Shown here piece after piece: positions 16,566 to 27,000 of a stretch of 43,948 nt of DNA. The notes beneath the pieces are model-generated. The model searched no databases and had not been told where the DNA came from. It saw only the letters and a list, made by a program, of their open reading frames with translations. The position numbers and the translations under genes are program-made. This DNA comes from Oscillospiraceae bacterium (GTDB lineage Bacteria; Bacillota; Clostridia; Oscillospirales; CAG-272). Where the stretch lies: positions 1-43,948 of the forward strand of contig SVQY01000018.1 in NCBI GenBank assembly GCA_015065135.1, given 5' to 3'. How positions within the stretch are numbered: the stretch's first letter is position 1; each line of letters begins with the position of its first letter.

Positions 16566-19500
16566 ATGAAGCACACGAAGAAAAGACTTCTTGCGATTCT
16601 CCTCGTCTTGGCCATGACGCTGGGGATGGTGCCGATGCTGGCACTCTACGCAGGAGCTGAAGCACCTGTGATCGGCGACGTGGTCGTCGGCGAGGATGGC
16701 GCCATTGCCGATCTCGGCTGGTCCAACGGCTATATCGGCTCTCCGGTACATAGCTTTGGCAACAGCTGGAAGACGGTTCCGCTTGAGAGTAGCTCTTATC
16801 GCTATTCCGACGTGGTCAAGATCCCCAACGCAGGCACCACCCTGGTTTGGAGCGAGTCTACCAAGGCGGGCGCAATGAGCCAGAATGCCATGATGCTGAC
16901 CAGCTGGACCGCAACCGATGACGGTTGGGTGATCAACAAGACCGGGACCAATCTGACTGCGCAGGGCAAGAACACCAACAGCAATCAGTGGTACGACGAG
17001 GCCAATGAGGTCATCTACTACATCTACACCACCACCGAGGCCAACGAGTATCTGCGCTTCTCCTGCTACGGCGGTCAGCCCGACGGCAGCCTGGCAGCAG
17101 ATGCGGCATCCTGCCCGAAGGTCTATGTGTTCACCCCTGCCTTTGTAGAGGGTGAGACCGCAGGCGAGGGCGTGGTGAACGTGGAGTGGACCAACGGCTT
17201 CGTGGGCTCTTATACCAACGATTACGGCGCTGCCAACGCCACGAAGATCTACAGCATGGGTGCCGGCTCCGATTACAATATGTCTCTGCCGATCATTGTA
17301 CCCAAGGCAGGCACGACGCTCAGCTTTACCGAGCCTGCAGGTCAGGCTAAGTACAGCACCGAGCAGGCATATGCCTTCTCCACCTGGACGGTAGGCGCCG
17401 ACGGCAGACTGGATCTTTTCTACGGTCTGTGCGCAGGCTCCGAGAACAGCGCTTGCCTGACCGTTGACGAGGACAGCGATCGCCATTATGCATACACGAC
17501 CTCTTATGACAATGAGATCGTCCGCGTGACTGTTCGCGGCACGGCCACTCCCGTGCTCAGCTATAAGGAAAATAATGCCGAGAATTGGGCGCCTGCCCTG
17601 ACCGCCGCCGGCTACGATCCTGCGCAGGCAGGCAAGCCTGTGATGCTGGATTGGTACAGCGGTCTGATCGGTGTGGAGAGCGGTGCTCTGGTGCTGGGCA
17701 GCCCCATGTACGCCTTCTCTGATATCATCCCCGTATACGGCAAGGGCACTACGATCACCTTTACCGATTACGTATATGATGCCGAGATCGGTGTCGCCAA
17801 CTTTGCGGCTGATACCGTTTACGCCATTGCTAAGTTTAACGGCACCAACTACACCGGTGTCAGCGGCGACTCTGCTGCTCTGACCGAGCTGGTCGAGGGT
17901 GTTGTGACCGGTGACGGCGCAGCCGCCCGCGAGGAGGCCTTCGCTGCCGGCAAGCGCGTTTATACTTACACCACTACTGAGGATATCGAATATCTCCGCC
18001 TCTGCTACTCCGCTATGGGTAACGAGGTGAACGGTGCAAGACTTGCTCCTATCGTTTACATCACCGCTCCCGGTGAGGGAACCTATTATAATGAATTGGA
18101 AGGCTTGAAGCTGGTCACCATCGGTGATAGCTACTTCTACGGCGGCGGCGCGCACAACGACTCTGTTTGGGGCGCAAAGCTGGCTGCCCGTTACGGCATG
18201 GAGTTCTACAACTACGGCATTGACGGCAGCACCGTTTCCAACTACGTGACTACCAACAGTCCCATGGTCGACCGTTACGCCGGTATGACCGACGGTGCCG
18301 ACATCGTGATCTTCGAGGGCGGCAGAAACGACTACAATAAGAGCGTTCCGCTCGGCGAGGTCGGCAATACCGATACCAAGACCTTCCTTGGCGCTGTGCA
18401 GACTATGCTGGCAGGCCTGATGGAGAAGTACCCCAATGCACTCATCATTTGCGTGACCCCCTGGAACCTGGTCGGCCTGGATGAGACCGGTCTCGGCTCC
18501 AACAAGGTCAATGATGCCGGTCTTCGCACCGAGGACTACGCAAATGCCTTTGCCTCCTATGTGGAATCCTTGAACGACGATCGCGTGGTTGCCATCCGCG
18601 CCTGCGATGACGACGTGATCCCCGTATTCATGACCAATGCGACCTTCCGCAAGCTCTACTGCGTGGGCGCTAACGACATCAGCCATCTGAACGATAAGGG
18701 CCACGACCACGTGCTGACCTGGTTCGAGCAGATCATCGGCAAGGCTTACAAGAACTTTGGCGGCGTGACCGCCGAGGGCGGTGAGGCCGTGAAGTTTATG
18801 AACGGCACCGCTACCGTGGCATTGCTCGGTACCGCTGCGGGTGACCGCGAGATCACCGTTCCTGCTGCTCCCGCAGGCGTTGCAGCCTCCAACATCTTCG
18901 GTTGGTCCGGCGTGCTGACCAACGGCGAGACCAGTGTGTACAAGATCTTCCGTGCCGGTGAGAAGATCACCCTGAAGCAGGGCGATACCGGCGTGTTCAC
19001 GCCTCTTACCCTGGAGATGAAGCAGATCGCAGAGCCCGAGCTCCGCATGAATGATACCATTGGCTTGCGCTTCCTTGCTACCGTTTCGGATGCGCAGTAT
19101 AAGGCTCTCGTCGCACTGGTCGAGAGCGGCGAGATGGGCAATGCCACCATTACGGTCGGCATGCTGATCGTGCCTTCCCAGTACGTAGCAGATATGGGCG
19201 GTGACCTGACCCATGCTGCTCTGGATGAGGCTGATATGAAGCGTGTAGACGCTGTTTCCGAAATTGATTGGCTGGATGAGAACACCCTTGACTGGTACAA
19301 GATGGAAGGCGATTACGGCTACGTTGCGGGCACCGTTCACGAGTTCCTGCAGCAGAACCACGCCAGAAAGTACACCGGTCGCGGTTATGTGAAGCTGACC
19401 GTTGAAAACGAGGAGTTCTACGTATACGCCGAGAACAAGACCGTTGGCGGCTCCACTATTTACGAGGCGGCCATCAAGGCGCTGAACGATTGCACCCCCG

Positions 19501-20030
19501 GCCCGAACGAGACCTATCAGACCCGCGTTGAGGGCGAGAACGGTGTTGTTTACTCCCGTTACACCGCTGAGCAGAGAGCTGCTCTTGCCGAGTATGTGGA
19601 CGATGTACTGGCACTGGAGACCGTGACCGATCAGCAGACCGGCAGCACCTCCGCTGAGTTGGTGCACTATGACCATTACGATCCTAACAGCAAGCGCTAC
19701 AACACCGTTACCCTTGTGAATGGCGGCGACGATGCGCTTTCCGACATCTTCTATCCTTACGCAGGCAGCCCTGTGGGCGCTGCGGCCATGAAGGATGAGG
19801 CATGGGATCTGCTGATCGCAGAGCTTGGTAACGATACCAATATCACCTCGATCTGCGCGATCCTGGTAGAAGAGGGCTATGAGATCACCGCTGACGGTGG
19901 CATCCTGTTGGATGGCTTCCTCTGTGAGCTGGACGATGCGACCTCCTCTGTGAAGTGCGCCGAGTTTGTATACGAGGGCTATACCTTCTATCTCCTCGGC
20001 TTTGCTGATTACAGCAACGGCTTCTATTAA
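16566..20030 (+). CDS. Large secreted SGNH-hydrolase protein with N-terminal repeats and a shared C-terminal module
   Basis: This 1154-residue exported protein starts with a Sec signal peptide (residues 1-33, KKRLL then a hydrophobic core and AGAEA). Three repeats of about 155 residues follow, opening at LGWSNGYIGS (about 49), VEWTNGFVGS (207) and LDWYSGLIGV (362); each ends in a YLRF-like strand. An SGNH/GDSL hydrolase domain follows (about 515-735): Ser522 in GDS, Asn588 in GRND, and Asp704/His707 in DISH. Residues 825-975 match the C-terminus of the 2308-residue protein at 21083. It probably de-esterifies an extracellular polymer. No LPxTG or SLH anchor is seen. I took the ATG at 16566, with GGAGG upstream, over an earlier GTG. 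Confidence 0.85.
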   Translation: MKHTKKRLLAILLVLAMTLGMVPMLALYAGAEAPVIGDVVVGEDGAIADLGWSNGYIGSPVHSFGNSWKTVPLESSSYRYSDVVKIPNAGTTLVWSESTKAGAMSQNAMMLTSWTATDDGWVINKTGTNLTAQGKNTNSNQWYDEANEVIYYIYTTTEANEYLRFSCYGGQPDGSLAADAASCPKVYVFTPAFVEGETAGEGVVNVEWTNGFVGSYTNDYGAANATKIYSMGAGSDYNMSLPIIVPKAGTTLSFTEPAGQAKYSTEQAYAFSTWTVGADGRLDLFYGLCAGSENSACLTVDEDSDRHYAYTTSYDNEIVRVTVRGTATPVLSYKENNAENWAPALTAAGYDPAQAGKPVMLDWYSGLIGVESGALVLGSPMYAFSDIIPVYGKGTTITFTDYVYDAEIGVANFAADTVYAIAKFNGTNYTGVSGDSAALTELVEGVVTGDGAAAREEAFAAGKRVYTYTTTEDIEYLRLCYSAMGNEVNGARLAPIVYITAPGEGTYYNELEGLKLVTIGDSYFYGGGAHNDSVWGAKLAARYGMEFYNYGIDGSTVSNYVTTNSPMVDRYAGMTDGADIVIFEGGRNDYNKSVPLGEVGNTDTKTFLGAVQTMLAGLMEKYPNALIICVTPWNLVGLDETGLGSNKVNDAGLRTEDYANAFASYVESLNDDRVVAIRACDDDVIPVFMTNATFRKLYCVGANDISHLNDKGHDHVLTWFEQIIGKAYKNFGGVTAEGGEAVKFMNGTATVALLGTAAGDREITVPAAPAGVAASNIFGWSGVLTNGETSVYKIFRAGEKITLKQGDTGVFTPLTLEMKQIAEPELRMNDTIGLRFLATVSDAQYKALVALVESGEMGNATITVGMLIVPSQYVADMGGDLTHAALDEADMKRVDAVSEIDWLDENTLDWYKMEGDYGYVAGTVHEFLQQNHARKYTGRGYVKLTVENEEFYVYAENKTVGGSTIYEAAIKALNDCTPGPNETYQTRVEGENGVVYSRYTAEQRAALAEYVDDVLALETVTDQQTGSTSAELVHYDHYDPNSKRYNTVTLVNGGDDALSDIFYPYAGSPVGAAAMKDEAWDLLIAELGNDTNITSICAILVEEGYEITADGGILLDGFLCELDDATSSVKCAEFVYEGYTFYLLGFADYSNGFY

Positions 20031-20048
20031 TAAATAAGAAGCAAAACA

Positions 20049-20077
20049 GGCACCCCTCCAAGTGAGGGGTGCCTTCT
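20049..20077 (+). terminator. Terminator of the SGNH protein gene
   Basis: GGCACCCCTC (20049-20058) pairs with GAGGGGTGCC (20064-20073), followed by TTCTTCT. Confidence 0.85.
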
Positions 20078-20100
20078 TCTATCAGTCTTCCCAAAATGGC

Positions 20101-20128
20101 AAAAAGCCGCCCCGTAGGGCGGCTTTTT
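20101..20128. terminator. Terminator of rnhA
   Basis: A 12-bp perfect stem (20101-20112 with 20117-20128), loop CGTA, with A5/T5 flanks. It lies just beyond the rnhA stop on the minus strand and could also back up the SGNH terminator. Confidence 0.9.
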
Positions 20129-20140
20129 TACTCATTGTGG

Positions 20141-20638
20141 TCAAAGCTCGATGCCCAATTGCTCCTCGGCAGGGGGAGTGGGGGCAGCATCCCTTTGCGG
20201 CGCCGGGAAGGTGTCGGCAAAGGTGGTAGCCAGCGTGTCGCAACGCTCATTATACGGGTGCCCGGCGTGGCCCTTGACCCATACAAAGGTCACGGCATGG
20301 CGGTCCAACAGCTGCAGCAGTGTTTCCCATAGATCGGGGTTCAAGGCAGGAGATTTGTCGGCCTTTTTCCAGCCGCGCGCGCGCCAGCCCTTGGCCCATC
20401 CGTTGAGCACCGCATCGGCCACGTATTTGGAGTCTGTGGTCAGCGTGACCTCGCAGGGCTCCTTCAGAGCGGAGAGCGCGGCGATCACGCCGGAAAGCTC
20501 CATGCGATTGTTGGTGGTGTGCGCCTCACCGCCGGAAAGTTCTTTTTCACGGCCATTGTAGACAAGGATCGCGCCCCAACCGCCCGGGCCGGGATTGCCG
20601 CGGCAGGCGCCGTCGGTATAGATATCCACGTGCTTCAT
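20141..20638 (-). CDS. rnhA: Ribonuclease HI
   Basis: This 165-residue enzyme cuts the RNA of RNA-DNA hybrids. The catalytic acids are Asp9 (DGACRGN), Glu47 (NNRMEL), Asp69 (TTDSKYV) and Asp134 (NERCD), with His124 in the active-site loop; all are present. The ATG at 20638 follows TAAGG. A longer open frame upstream to 20935 has no ribosome site and does not look like RNase H. About 20 Pro/Ala-rich residues extend the C-terminus. It is a lone gene between the two giant secreted-protein genes, on the opposite strand. Confidence 0.96.
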   Translation of the reverse strand: MKHVDIYTDGACRGNPGPGGWGAILVYNGREKELSGGEAHTTNNRMELSGVIAALSALKEPCEVTLTTDSKYVADAVLNGWAKGWRARGWKKADKSPALNPDLWETLLQLLDRHAVTFVWVKGHAGHPYNERCDTLATTFADTFPAPQRDAAPTPPAEEQLGIEL

Positions 20639-20686
20639 TCTGACGACCTTACCTCCGTTTTTTGATCCCGTTTGGGTGCTTTTTTT

Positions 20687-20715
20687 ATTATACCCCATTC
20701 TGTTGGCGGTGTCAA
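20687..20715 (-). promoter_or_regulatory. Consensus promoter of rnhA
   Basis: On the minus strand TTGACA (20715-20710), 17 bp, TATAAT (20692-20687): a perfect consensus. Confidence 0.9.
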
Positions 20716-20968
20716 GAGGGAGTTTGGGAATGCTTGCCTTGTGCCGATCGGCACGAAGCCCTTGTGCGCGTGTGCGTGCGTGGCGCCATTTGAAAATGTG
20801 AAGAACGGCGTGACACAACGGCTGCGGCGATTGGGATTTGTGCAAATTTACAAAATAAAAAAGGTGGCAAACGGTATGAGTTTTTTGCGTTTTTCGGGAG
20901 AGTGGGAGCACACGCGCGTGCGTGCGATTGGTCAAAAGCGAGAAACTGGAATTTTGAAAGGGATAATC
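20716..20968. other. Non-coding stretch between divergent promoters
   Basis: About 250 bases lie between the rnhA promoter and the next promoter. They hold a perfect 14-bp palindrome (GTGCCGATCGGCAC, 20741-20754), two alternating GTGCGTGCG tracts (near 20765-20782 and 20911-20925) and an AACGGTAT motif (20870-20877). A 109-residue open frame crosses here but has no ribosome site or family look. I assign no function. Confidence 0.5.
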
Positions 20969-20997
20969 TTGACCTTTGGAAGTATTTATTATATAAT
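20969..20997 (+). promoter_or_regulatory. Promoter of the 2308-residue secreted protein gene
   Basis: TTGACC (20969-20974), 17 bp, TATAAT (20992-20997). The leader of about 80 bases contains a GAGAG/CTCTC hairpin region (about 21023-21052) before the AAAAGGAG ribosome site. Confidence 0.85.
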
Positions 20998-21082
20998 ATA
21001 ATCGTGTAAACCCTATTCCTTTGCGAGAGGTGGGTTCAGGAGCCCGTCTCTCACGATACTACAGCGAAAAGGAGAAGCAAAC

Positions 21083-24000
21083 ATGAAGAAACTGCTTGCG
21101 TTACTCATTGCGGTCATGATGGTCGTGGCAATGGTGCCCGCCACCATGCTCTCTGTGCTGGCTGCCGAGCTTGATGCCGGTGCCGGTAACGGAGGAGGGG
21201 AGACCGACACTCCCATCACACCCGCACCGGATACGTCGGTGGGCGATGGATACGAATTCATCGCAGAAGAGACCGACCTTCCCGACGAGCGCCTGGAGGA
21301 GGAAGCTGCCTCTGCGTTCGATAAGGAATTCACCGAGGGCGTGGACAATTTTGAGCTTGTGAACAAGGACGGCACGCTGGTCGGCTACTTTGCCGATCTG
21401 GCTGCTGCCGATGCCTGGGTCCGCAACGGCGATACCCTGCGCTTCCTTGCCGACGTCACGCTGACCTCCCGTTACGATTTCGGTAACGGCAGAACGCAGC
21501 TTGCCGGCCAGATCACGGCGTACACCATCGACGGTAACGGCCACACCGTGACCTATACCGGCACCAATAACTATGCCATTGGCCTTTACGGTGACCTGAA
21601 CAGACACACGGTGACCTTCACCGACCTGAAGCTGATCTCCGCTCGCGGCGGCATCGAGTCCTCCGCAGGCTCCGGCAAGGGTATGCGCGTGGTGTTGGAC
21701 AACGTGCAGGTCTATGCCAACGACAGCTACTACGCAGTCGATCCCACCGCTTACGGCGCGGGCAAGCTGACCTACAACGGCACGACCACCCTGAACGCTG
21801 TGTGCGCTTGGACCGTTAACACCTACATCGTGATCAAGGGTGAGAACACCAAGATCCACGGCGGCAACGGCCCTGCCATCTGGGCACACGCCAACGTGGC
21901 ACTGTATGACGGCGAGATCTATTCCGCCGGTAACGACGTGACCATTGCTGTGCGCGGTGACAAGCGTTATTCCAATCGCACCGAGCATACCTTTGTGGCA
22001 TACGGCGGTACTGTCATCAATGAGAAGGGCGCGGCTGTCCGCATCCTCGGCGGTGCTTCCGGTTACTTCTTCGGCGGCAGCTTTGTGCAGACCGCAGAGA
22101 AGAGCACGACCGGCTGGGCAACGGCTGTGCGTGCAGGCGGTACGGAGATCAGCGACGCGACCGGCCAGGATGGTCAGACCACCGTCGGTCAGATCTACAT
22201 TATGGGCGGTAACTTCTACGTGGATAACGGCGGCGCTGCCGGCGTGATCCCTGCAGAGGGTGCAGCGGTTTCCACCAATGCGGGCGGCCCCGTTTACATT
22301 GCGGGTGGTAGCTTCTACTATACCGGTGCCAAGGCCTACGGCGGCAATGACAGCTCCGTGCTGCTCAGCGCCTCTGTGAAGGCTGAGACCGTTGAGGTGA
22401 CCGAGGAGAACACCCTGACCGTTCCCTCCGGCACGGTCACCTTCGCCAAAATGACCACCGTTTCCTTTGACCTTGCGCAATACGCAGGTATCATCTCTGC
22501 CGATGGTACGCTTGCGGATGCCGATGCATTGAGCGCCCTCGGCTTCGAGGCCGCCATCCTGGATGCAGACGGCAAGGTCATGGATCTCCTGCATCTGGAT
22601 AAGGGCGATGCAGAGACCTCCATTCACTTTACCACCGACGGTGCTGCCATGACTTCTATTGCAGCTCTGCTGGAGAGATCCTCTCTCATGACCCCCGACG
22701 GCGGCACCTACTTCCTGCTGGCCGATCTGATCGGTGACGAGAGCACCGAGTCTGCCGATATCTTTACGCGTCTCCCCTACGGTGAGTACACCCTGGACGG
22801 CAACGGTCATACGATCGAGATCAATAATAAGGCTCTTTACATCTGCTATACTGCAGGCGGTGCGACCGTTAACCTTCGCAACGTTACTATGCGTAACACC
22901 GTGGGTCGCGGCCTTCAGTATAACAGCGGTGTTATTGCGGATCCCGTCTGGAATCTGACCGATACAAAGATCATTGCCGGTGCCGGCTCCACCGTATATA
23001 TGCCGAACAGTGCGACTCTGAACCTGCTGGAGGGCTCCGAGCTGGTCTGCCCCGAGTCTACCGAGACCTGGGCGTATCTGATCCAGATGAACGAGAACGC
23101 CACCTTGAACGTGGACGGCGGTACGCTCCGCTGCTTCACCACCGAGCTGATCTCCAGAGCGCCTTTCGTCGCTAACGGCAGTGCAGGCACCCGCTACATC
23201 AATCTGAAGTCGGGTACCATCGTGCTTCCCACCGACACGCTGATGTCTCTCTACTATGCAGAGAACCCCGACCGCGTGGCGAACATCGTGATCTCCCCCG
23301 AGATGAGCATCGTGGATCTTGACGGTAACCCCGTTCTGATGCCCGGCGTGGCAAACACCGTGCAGCTGACCAATCCCGGCGCTGAGCCTGCTTACTACAG
23401 CGATATCGCCGATGCGATCGCAGACGCCGTTGAGGGCGCCGTCATCGAGCTGCTTGCCGATGTCGTGGCAGCCAAGGCCATCAAGATCGACTTTGATCTG
23501 ACCTTGAAGGGCAACGGCTATACCGTTTACGATATGAGCCAGTCTGCCTACACTCCCTTCATCTGGATCACGGGCGAGGGCGTTGACGTGACTGTTGACG
23601 CGCTGACCGTGGTCACCCAGACCACCGGTATGCTGGTTTCTCCCAATGCCTTCAGCGATCTGACCAACAGCTCCTGGGGCATAGACGGTGCCAAGTATCT
23701 CTCCACCGATCTGAATGCTAAGGATGCCAACCGCATCAACGTGGTGCTGAATAATTGCAAGATCCTTACCAACGTTTATGACGAGAGCGGTTACGATGCT
23801 ATCGACACCGCCGAGGGTATGGCTAATTTCCGCGCTGTCAGCGGTACCTCCAGAGGCTCCCTCATTATGCACGGCCAGAACGTGTACGTGAAGATCACCG
23901 GTGCAGACGGTATGTACGCATCCGCTGCCGGCGACTTTACGATTGCCAACATAGGCGGCTTCCTGGATATCTACGACGGCTTGGTTTACGGCCACGATGC

Positions 24001-27000
24001 TTACAACGTCTTGGGCCTGTACGGCAGAACCGATATTTCCGCGTTGACCGACAATCAGGTGCGCTCTGCCACCACCGCGATCTACGGCGGTCGCTTTATC
24101 GCAGGCCCCAAGGTGGATGCATCCCTCATTCGCACCCTGCGCGGCCATACCCTGGTGATCGCAGGCGGTGAGTTCCTGCAGACCACCTCCGGCTCGCAAG
24201 TGGTGCGCGCCTCCGACTCCAACAGAGCCGGCTACGGTTACATCCTGGGCGGCGACTTCTACAACGATAACGGCAACGGCATCTTCGGCTACGGCAATGC
24301 CGACGTGGGTTACTTCCGCATTTACGGCGGTAACTTCTTCGCCAAGAGCAATCCCGGTATCGCAACCACCAAGAAGCCTACGTATTTCTTTAACTATAAC
24401 GGCTACGAGACCTCCAACCGTCTGGGTGTTTCCACCACGTACGGTATGTATATCGATGCCGGCTATCAGATCGACACCTACGGCTACGCAGAGTCCCCTG
24501 TATACAACGCCAACACCAAGCTGGAGTATGTCAAGAAGGGCTTTACCCATCTCCAATCGGTGCATTATGATGAGCAGTGGCTTGCTGAGAACGGCTATCT
24601 GGAGGAGGGCATTGCATACCTGGTGACCAACGGTGAGGATCAGGCTCCCACAGCCTTCTACGGCTTCGAGCTGGAGCGCGCTCTGTTCTACCTGGGCAAT
24701 GGCGGTACCTTCACGCTGACCCGCGACATCACCTGGAAGCAGCCTGCCAAGGCCACTCAGGGCGAGGATGACACCGACTACGGTGTGCACACCCGCTGCA
24801 GACCCGCTGTGGCTGAGATGACCTTCAACAGCTCTGCCAAGGACGGCTACTACACCCTGACTGCAACTGCTTCCGACATTTCCTTCTTGACCGTTCAGGG
24901 CGGTACCTTCTACTTTAATAATATCGGCATCGTCAACAAGAAGGGTGGCGTGATCGGCGTCAGAAGCACCTATAACACCACGCTCTACTTCACCGACGGC
25001 TATTACGAGGCCAACACCACCGCAACCTCTGCCTGCGACGGTATCGTGACCAATATCGGTAACACCGCATACTTTATCGGCGGTACCTTCACCTCCGACC
25101 GCGCGGCGATCACCGTTAACGCTTATGCCAAGCTCTATTTCGGTATCGAGGGCACCCAGCAGGGTCCCACCATCATCCAGAAGGACAATCAGGCGATCTG
25201 GATCGGCGGCGGTGCAGGTATGGAGATGAACTTCTACTATGCCACCTTCCGCGATACCGGTACGAAGGGCTGCAACCTTCAGTTTGCCAACACGGCCCAG
25301 AATTTCACCCTGAATATTTACGACGGTTACTTCTTTGTTAATAATAAGGGTAACTATCAGGTCATCGGCTCCGACAACGGTGCTACCGGTAACGTGAATA
25401 TTTACGGCGGTACCTTCATCCGCGGCAACACCGGCCCCGGTGATGTCGGCTACGGCAAGCTGTTTATCTTCCAGCACGACGGTGAGGTCAACCTGTACGG
25501 CGGTACCTTCCGCACCCTGGTTTCCGGCAATACGATGATGACGATCCGAAACAACGTTGTAAAGGTCAACATCGGTAACCCCGAGACCGGCGAGGGTCCC
25601 ACCATTCAGACCAACGGTGGCCATGCGATCCAGATCGATAACAACTACAACACCAATGCTACCGTAAAGATCTACGGCGGCACGATGACCGGCTCGGATA
25701 AGGATCATGCCACCATTCTGATGGGTCAGAATGGCGACACCGGCACCGTCACCGCGACCCTGGATATCTACAACGTCAATATCAACGCCGCGGGCAGAGT
25801 CCTGATCGTAGGCGATGATGACATTGCTCACATTTACGACGGTGTGTTTACTGCAGGCGCGGATAGCAATATGTTCTATACCAACACCAACAGTAAGCTG
25901 CACATCCACGGTGGTGACTTTACCAAGACCGGCAACAACCTGTATTACCCCGGTAACAACTCTGTTCTGACTGTTACGGGCGGTAACTTCAACGTCAAAA
26001 CCTTCAGCTGGTATAACGGCAGCGGCACATATACCGTGAACCTGGGCTCCACCGCCGACGTTGAGAACGATGATATCTACGTATATGCGACCAGCGCCTT
26101 CTTTGGTACCGACGGCGCGTTCACCGGTAAGCTGAATCTTAACATTTACAGCGGTACCTATGAGACCAATACCACCGGTAACACCATCTATATTTACGGT
26201 TCCGGCTCCGGCTCGATCAAGCTTTACGGCGGCGATTTCTGGGAGTATGGCGGCGGTAGCCGTATGTTCCGTATCGGCGGCTCCTTCAGCGGTGACATGG
26301 GTATCTACGGCGGTACCTACAAGCAGGAATCCACCTCGGATCTGCTCTGCATCGTGGATAACTCCCGTGTAGACCTGACCCTTGGCCGCGAGGACGGCAC
26401 CGGCCCCGTGATGAGCGCGGTGGGTGACTCCATTGTACAGTATTCTTACGCGCACACCTCCACCGATCCCGTCAGCGTTCGCGTGCTGGGCGGTAGCTAT
26501 ACCGTAACCGGCGGCTCCTCCAGCGTATTTGGCGTTTGGAGCCTGCCTGCCGGCTCTACCATGGTCTTTGAAAACGATCCTGTGGTGCAGGCAATCGAAA
26601 ATTGCACGGGCTGGGCTGTAGACTATGGCTGTGCCGGAACGACCTTGACCGTAAACGGTGGTAGCTTCTCCACCTACGGCAACGTTGACGCTTGCTTCAG
26701 CGTTGGCGGCGGTACGGGCATTATCAATGCCGGTTACTTCTACGCGCAGGGCCTGTGCGTAGCACGTGCCATCGGCGGCAAGGCCTCTACCGCTGACACC
26801 GAGCTTGACAAGGGTGTGATCGAGACTCCCACCGATGCCAAGCTGATTATCAACGGCGGTCTGTTCGTGCTCGCCGAGAACTGGGAGCGCAACCAGGCAG
26901 ACGACGGTGATATCAACGACGCGGTCATCCGCGTAGGCGGCTGGACCGGCCACGGTACGGTCATCATCAATGACGGCACCTTCATCTCCAACAGCGGCGT

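Noticed and set aside
16548-19676. A 1042-codon open frame antisense to the SGNH gene
   Set aside because: Same codon-register effect; the sense strand has a signal peptide, motifs, a promoter and a terminator.
20672-21001. 109-codon plus-strand frame between rnhA and the beta-helix gene
   Set aside because: No ribosome site, no recognisable motif, and it crosses the two promoters.
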